DNA from: CAVYOE01 sp963770155
GTDB lineage: Bacteria > Actinomycetota > Thermoleophilia > Solirubrobacterales > 70-9
Length of the DNA: 64,000 nt
NCBI GenBank assembly: GCA_963770155.1
Contig: CAVYOE010000001.1
Coordinates: 682,001-746,000 of the forward strand
Direction of reading: 5' to 3'
Shown here: piece after piece, positions 63,628 through 64,000 of the stretch
Layout: the number at the start of each line of letters is the position of its first letter
Position numbering within the stretch: the first letter of the stretch is position 1
Notes under the pieces: generated by a model
What the model was told of the DNA's origin: nothing
What the model saw: the letters and a program-made list of their open reading frames with translations, nothing else
The model's database searches: none
Program-made: the position numbers and the translations under genes

Positions 63628-64000
63628 TCACACCGCACGGGCAGGCGCCGGGTGGCCGCGCAGGAACTCTCCCGCAGCCATGGCCTGTTTTCCGGGTGCC
63701 TGCACCCGGTCGAGGCGCAGCCCGCCGTCGGCGGTGCCCAGGATCAGGGAGTCACCCTCGTCGGCGCTCAGCACCTGGATCTCGGCCTGAGGCGGTCCAT
63801 CGGGTACGGCGGTCGCAGCGCGGACCCCGAGCCGCTCGCCATTCTCGAGCTCGAGGTAGGTGCCGATATGCCCCCCAATTGCACGTATCAGGGACGCCAA
63901 TTCGGCGGCGGACTGGTGCGGCCTGAGGTGGCGATCACTTGTAGTTATCTTCTCGGCATAGGTCGCAGCCGTCTCGTCCTGTTCGGTGAACTCAAGTTTT
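63628..64000 (-). CDS. fmt: Methionyl-tRNA formyltransferase, C-terminal part (cut by window edge)
   Basis: The visible 123 residues are the C-terminal OB-like domain of Fmt, which formylates initiator Met-tRNA. F-T-E-Q-D-E-T-A-A-T-Y-A-E-K-I, H-Q-S-A-A-E-L-A-S-L-I-R-A-I and H-I-G-T-Y-L-E-L are characteristic. The catalytic N-terminal domain lies beyond the right edge. Normal C-terminus, stop at 63628. Confidence 0.9.
   Translation of the reverse strand, partial: KLEFTEQDETAATYAEKITTSDRHLRPHQSAAELASLIRAIGGHIGTYLELENGERLGVRAATAVPDGPPQAEIQVLSADEGDSLILGTADGGLRLDRVQAPGKQAMAAGEFLRGHPAPARAV

Noticed and set aside
1..64000. CRISPR array, insertion sequences, rRNA operon
   Set aside because: No regularly spaced direct repeats, transposase motifs or rRNA consensus seen on either strand.

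Overview
The window is a GC-rich, gene-dense bacterial chromosome segment. Gene order and protein content point to an actinobacterium of the class Thermoleophilia (Solirubrobacterales-like); this is inferred from gene content, no search was run. Supporting signs are a WhiG/FliA-type sigma factor beside a XerC/D recombinase, a SepIVA/DivIVA-like gene in the mycobacterial coaD/rsmD context, a ydaO-type (c-di-AMP) riboswitch before a cell-wall hydrolase, secreted proteins with Lys-rich stalks plus GPAGPAG motifs or thrombospondin-3-like repeats, and many genes without Shine-Dalgarno sequences whose start codon lies 6-11 nt after a TANNNT hexamer (leaderless transcription).

Layout. 1-10.9 kb, minus strand: the arginine genes argD(partial)-argB-argJ-argC follow pheT-pheS and a TrmH-type RNA methyltransferase. 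Upstream lie rplT-rpmI-infC, closed by a strong terminator, and thrS. 10.9-20.7 kb is the accessory stretch: c-di-AMP riboswitch and M23 peptidase, tRNA-Val, an epimerase, an unexplained structured RNA candidate with its own terminator, two lipoproteins, and two segments bounded by a tRNA gene on one side and a copy of that tRNA's 3' part on the other (tRNA-Cys, repeats exactly 3,000 bp apart; tRNA-Gly, 1,262 bp apart), both carrying secreted-protein genes. 20.7-31 kb: glyoxalase-like gene, EF-G2, sigma factor, XerC/D, L,D-transpeptidase, folate-related protein, alpha/beta hydrolase, ilvD, thiD. 31-55 kb, mostly minus strand: a classic information-processing block read upstream to downstream as rpmB, fakA-like, recG, rsmD, coaD, sepIVA-like, DUF177, rpmF, plsX, acpP, rnc, smc, ftsY, ffh, rpsP, khpA, trmD, rplS, lepB, rnhB, comM, dprA, with yraN divergent. 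54.8-58.3 kb: a complete riboflavin operon ribD-ribE-ribBA-ribH. 58.4-62.6 kb, plus strand: polyprenol-type glycosyltransferase, flippase and K+/H+ antiporter. 62.6-64 kb: rpe, a zinc-ribbon protein and the C-terminal part of fmt.

How the genes work together. Most of the window supports translation (tRNA synthetases, ribosomal proteins, tRNA and rRNA modification, IF-3), protein export (Ffh, FtsY, LepB), chromosome maintenance (SMC, RecG, DprA, ComM, XerC/D), phospholipid/fatty acid supply (PlsX, AcpP, FakA-like) and biosynthesis of arginine, branched-chain amino acids, riboflavin and thiamine. The accessory stretch is devoted to envelope and secreted proteins.

Quality and oddities. Three conserved genes are interrupted by single-base frameshifts (thrS twice, ilvD twice, the alpha/beta hydrolase once), which looks more like assembly error than gene decay. 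Two genes (glyoxalase-like gene, lepB) appear to start at CTG. The most interesting accessory signals are the tRNA-anchored cassettes without a recognisable integrase, a Cys/Lys-rich C-terminal motif shared by three neighbouring secreted proteins, and the widespread leaderless signature.
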